Origin: Sequoia sempervirens
Lineage: Eukaryota; Streptophyta; Pinopsida; Cupressales; Cupressaceae
Assembly: GCA_007258455.2 (NCBI GenBank)
Contig: VDFB02252616.1
Span: forward strand, 122,407,394 to 122,471,393
DNA: 64,000 nucleotides
Direction: 5' to 3'
Below, piece by piece: positions 60,600-64,000 of the stretch (its first letter is position 1; the number at the start of each line of letters is the position of its first letter). The position numbers and the translations under genes are program-made. The notes under the pieces are model-generated. The model was not told where the DNA came from. It worked only from the letters and a program-made list of their open reading frames with translations, and did no database searches.

Positions 60600-61160
60600 T
60601 CAGGAAAATGTAATTTAGTTTTATAGATGCATCCCAGGAATTAGCAGATGCGGTTCCTAATATCAGATGTGATTTTACTAGTAAACTATGTATCAGGACT
60701 TGTGATAGGAAGATGCATCATTCTAGACTACAAATGCGACTCAAGAAATTGATTGCAACTTACTGGTAAATAGATGTGGTTTTCTAGTAACAAAGATTGT
60801 TGACTAGTAAAATATAGCTCGGGTCTATGCTAGGGCATATGCATCATTCTAGATTGCAAATTCGACTCACCTAATTAGATTCATCACAAACCATTTCAAA
60901 TGTAGTTTTCCAGTAACAAAGGTGTAAACATGTTGGCATATGTGACTTAGGATATCAGATGTGGTGTTCTATTAAGCATATGTGACTCAGTATGACAGAT
61001 GCGACTCACTAGTAAGTAGATACGACTCAGTTTTCTGGTAAATGACAGTTTGGAATAGATTTTGATAGATGTAATATTTTGGTTCACAATTGTGGTTTGG
61101 TTTGACAATTGCTAGTTTCTTGTTAATAGATGTGGTTTTTTGGTAAACTGTAGGTTTTGA
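60600..61160 (-). repeat. Degenerate AGATG(C/T)G(A/G)(C/T)T repeats in outer leader
   Basis: Variants AGATGTGGTTTTCTAGTAA, AAATGTAGTTTTCCAGTAAC, AGATGCGACTCACTAG and AGATACGACTCAG recur more than ten times at irregular spacing. ATGCATCATTCTAGA occurs twice (60712, 60840). No coding sense. Confidence 0.75.
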
Positions 61161-61264
61161 CTCTCTTTCTAATCAATTTTTTGGCAAATAATAGACACTC
61201 AAAAAACACAATATTTCAGACATGAACAAATTTTAATTTAAAAGAAGACAAGTATGATCCTAAG

Positions 61265-61760
61265 GCTGGAATGTGATAGTATCGTCTCAAGTTCTCACTT
61301 GGGTTTCCCCAGCTGTACTTATTCAGAGCAGATGACTAGAAGCTTGACCCCACTGGCTCCACTCCATAACACTCACTTCTTTGGGGTAGCCAAGCTTTAG
61401 TACCCATGAAACTCCCATGGCATATTTTTCATCTCTACTAAGAACTGCATGAACGTGAGATGACTTCAGAGGTCCAACCTCTTGAACTAGAAAATAGAAG
61501 GTTTTTGGTTTACTAAAAACAATTGTCTTGTAGTACAGGCACCCATTCAGGTGGCTATGCATGAGGAAAGATACAACAATCTCGTTTGCATAACAAATTT
61601 GCACCTATAATCCTAGGCTTTCCCTTAGGATTCACATTTATATACGAGTCAAGAGTAGCTTGGCTAAAAAGCTTTGTTGTTGGTTTGAGTCATCTTGGGG
61701 TGAGTACTTTTTCCCACAAAGACAAGCCCAATTTCTAGAGTCAGTAATAGTTTCTCTTGC
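61265..61760 (-). other. Conserved leader block of outer element
   Basis: Related to 56285-56770 of the inner element although most surrounding sequence is not. The frame at 61323-61604 is not supported by any motif. Confidence 0.65.
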
Positions 61761-62340
61761 ACCTAGGATAACATGAATGCATAAGGGGAGAGGATACATC
61801 TATTACTAAATTAGATTGTAATCTAACAAATCTTGCAAACACACCAAGCACAATAGACAATAGTTAATTTTAAGCCCAAATGTTAATTATCTAATCTACT
61901 CAAATAGTCTATTTCAAAATAGTCTTCGATACACATCCTGAAAAATAATTCATCAGTAGTTTCAAATTTCTCTTCATTGATTGTCCTGCAAAAAGGTTCT
62001 GAAAAATCATCTTCTACACAATGTCCTACAAACACTATGTTAACTCCTTAAAAACACACACTGCAAACTCAAAATTAGTCATAATGAAAAGGACAATGAA
62101 AATGTCAAATCCTAAATTCAAACTCAGAAATTATACTAGACATATGTGTCATGTGCTTTACCAGTCCAATACGTCACAAAAAGCCATGGGTACATTGCGG
62201 GTTATTAGAAGAGTTACTTTACTCATCATATGCATCTCAAAGTTTCAATTGCATTGTTCTGTGCATGAAATCCATTAGACCATACGATACCTACAAAAGG
62301 AGTAAAATTTCTACGGATTTATGAAGAGCATGTCTTCATG

Positions 62341-62353
62341 TTGGGCTGACCAA
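62341..62353 (-). other. Candidate primer binding site of outer element
   Basis: Minus strand after the LTR reads TTGGTCAGCCCAA. It starts with a TGG one base in, as a tRNA-primed site should, but I cannot match a tRNA. Weak. Confidence 0.35.
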
Positions 62354-63600
62354 TGTAACATCATGAAAACAAAGCAATAACAATGCAAATAAACTTGAAT
62401 GTAAACTAAGCTAACAATAAAGAACAAAGGAAAGACAAAACATAAATACAGAACAGTCTCACCCAATATCTACATTGTTCCATGCATAACCTCAATTGTT
62501 CTTCTCCATTTCGCCATTTAATTATAATTTCCCTTAGATTTCTCATGCAAGTATAGCCTATGATAGTGATTTAGCAAAACATTGAAGATTCAAATAATAG
62601 ATTGCTTACAAAAGTCATAATATTTTGAGAGGAATAACAATGATGAAGGTGAGGCCAATTTATAGAAAATTGATTGTTTGAATGATAGGCTCAGATTGAA
62701 AGATAGACAGACGATTCAGATTAAAATATTTAGCATGCATTGAGATTAGTTTCAGTAGCAATGTGAGTGATAAAACATGAAAGATGGAGATCAATATTAA
62801 ATAATGATTTAATGCTTAGTTGAAAGTATTCAAAAATTAGAAGAATAATGATTGCATGTAAAGGATAAAGATGGAATGAAAGAAATGATCCATTTGAATG
62901 CACAAATGAATTAATTAATTAAATAAAGCAATTTAATTAATAAATGTTTGCACGCAGAAGAATTAAAACTAGAGAACTTGTTGATTAAGACAAAGAGTCT
63001 ATGAGTAAGAGACAATCAGATATTAAACCAAGAGATAATGAACTCATTTAATTAAATCTCGAGTTAAGTGGTGAGTGAATAATTAGATAACTTAAGTGAT
63101 TATCCAAATATAGAAGAATATGTCCAGAATAAGCTTTTTATGAATTAAATGATTATTTAATTCAACATTCGAAATTTGAGGATTAAATAAAGTAAGCTTT
63201 ATTTAATTGACTGAAGAAAAGGTTTAAAGAATAATTAAATAATTAAACTATTTATTTAATTATAGTTGAAAGTGTGACAAGAATAAATTAAATATGAATT
63301 TATTTAATTTAGGAAAGAGGATAAAGTTAATTAATGATGTAATTAAATAAAGAACATTTATTTAATTAATCAAAATTGAATAAAGATAAAAAATGAATTA
63401 ATTAAATAATTAAATTTATTTAATTAATAGAGGAATAAAGGTTAAAATGACTTAATTAAATAATTTAGGTTATTTAATTAATAGATGAGAAAGGACTTTA
63501 GAAAATAACTAAATAATTAACATTATTTAATTATGACAAATGAAGGTACGAATTATGAAGAAATTGAAGTCACAGGCCTAGACCAATTTTAGTGTCTACA
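62354..63600 (-). repeat. 5' LTR of the outer element (1,247 bp)
   Basis: Plus-strand ends TGTAACATCATG and TGTCTACA, followed by the TSD AAAGT at 63601-63605. More diverged from its partner (24590-25737) than the LARD LTR pair. Confidence 0.9.
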
Positions 63601-63605
63601 AAAGT

Positions 63606-64000
63606 CTTTAATTATATTAACGGTGTTCCCTCTATGAACAAGGTGACCTATAAAAGTGTATCGATGGTTATCTTGTGTCTGTATCAATGCAAGACGATTA
63701 AGTGAATCTCAACTACTTATTATTTTTTGCCAATTTTTTTGGTTGTTTTCTACCATTTTTTGCCACTTTGCCCACTATTATTGGTTTCCACTGATCCAAA
63801 CTCTTTGTCTCCTGTATTGACTTTTCACTTCTCCAATTTTGTGAGCTACACTCTAAAAATAAGGTTTCCACGAGGGTTTAAGAGTATGTTTATTAAAATT
63901 AAAAGGTTTTAACATTACAACATCTCATCTATAGTTAAGTATATATTAGCATAATTAATATATAATTTATATTTTATATAATAAAAAATAAATTATAAAT
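63606..64000. other. Right flank, no feature seen
   Basis: AT-rich sequence continuing the locus interrupted at 24589. The 61-codon frame 63727-63912 shows no family and is not called. Confidence 0.5.

Larger units (their letters stand above)
24590..63600 (-). mobile_element. Outer Tat-like LTR retrotransposon, pol-less, with two nested insertions
   Basis: LTRs 24590-25737 and 62354-63600 are direct repeats ending TGTAACATCATG and TGTCTACA. The target duplication AAAGT is exact at 24585-24589 and 63601-63605 despite the 39-kb separation. A purine tract beside the left LTR puts the element on the minus strand. Subtracting the insertions 26302-31579 and 38820-59130 leaves roughly 13 kb. That residue has a leader, a gag-like frame, 3' repeats and an antisense PMD frame, but no RT, RNase H or integrase motif. 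Architecture and LTR start match the inner Tat-like element, so it is probably a non-autonomous relative. Confidence 0.88.

Overview
The window is intergenic DNA from a large, AT-rich nuclear plant genome. The evidence is plant-type LTR retrotransposons primed by initiator Met tRNA, a Tat-type Ty3 element with two RNase H domains, antisense plant mobile domain (PMD) reading frames and a decayed plant phospholipase A1 gene. The very long LTRs and nested old insertions would fit a gymnosperm, but nothing seen proves the species. I see no intact host gene, rRNA, tRNA or CRISPR array. Nearly all of the 64 kb can be assigned to six mobile elements, five of them with target-site duplications I could match by eye.

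Layout. (1) 1-883: flank with a short open frame at the window edge and a 116-bp tandem duplication. (2) 884-16049: a ~0.8-kb terminal-inverted-repeat (TIR) DNA element, split 15 bp inside its left end by a 14.4-kb LTR element (899-15267, TSD AGGAT) with near-identical ~4.96-kb LTRs and no gag or pol. (3) 16198-17143 plus 23602-24179: a minus-strand PLA1 lipase pseudogene split by a decayed minus-strand Ty3 element (17144-23596, TSD GGAGG). (4) 24590-63600: an 'outer' LTR element on the minus strand (TSD AAAGT, ~39 kb footprint) with no recognisable pol. It carries a gag-like frame and an antisense PMD frame. Two insertions sit inside it: a minus-strand LTR element without coding domains (26302-31579, TSD AATCA), and an 'inner' minus-strand Tat-like Ty3 element (38820-59130, TSD GGTCA). 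The inner element has gag, protease, RT, RNase H, archaeal-type RNase H, integrase and its own antisense PMD frame. It also contains a second copy of the TIR DNA element (54750-55537).

Relationships. The outer and inner elements share their layout: LTRs starting TGTAGACAC (minus strand) with TTAATTAAAT-rich U3, a related leader, the same 3' repeat families, an ATGAT-rich tract, an antisense PMD frame and a PPT of the form AAAGAGGGRAAAAA. The outer element therefore looks like a non-autonomous relative of the inner one that lost pol but kept the antisense PMD frame. All coding regions carry stops or frameshifts. Two catalytic residues, the protease Asp and the integrase Glu, are lost through single G-to-A changes.
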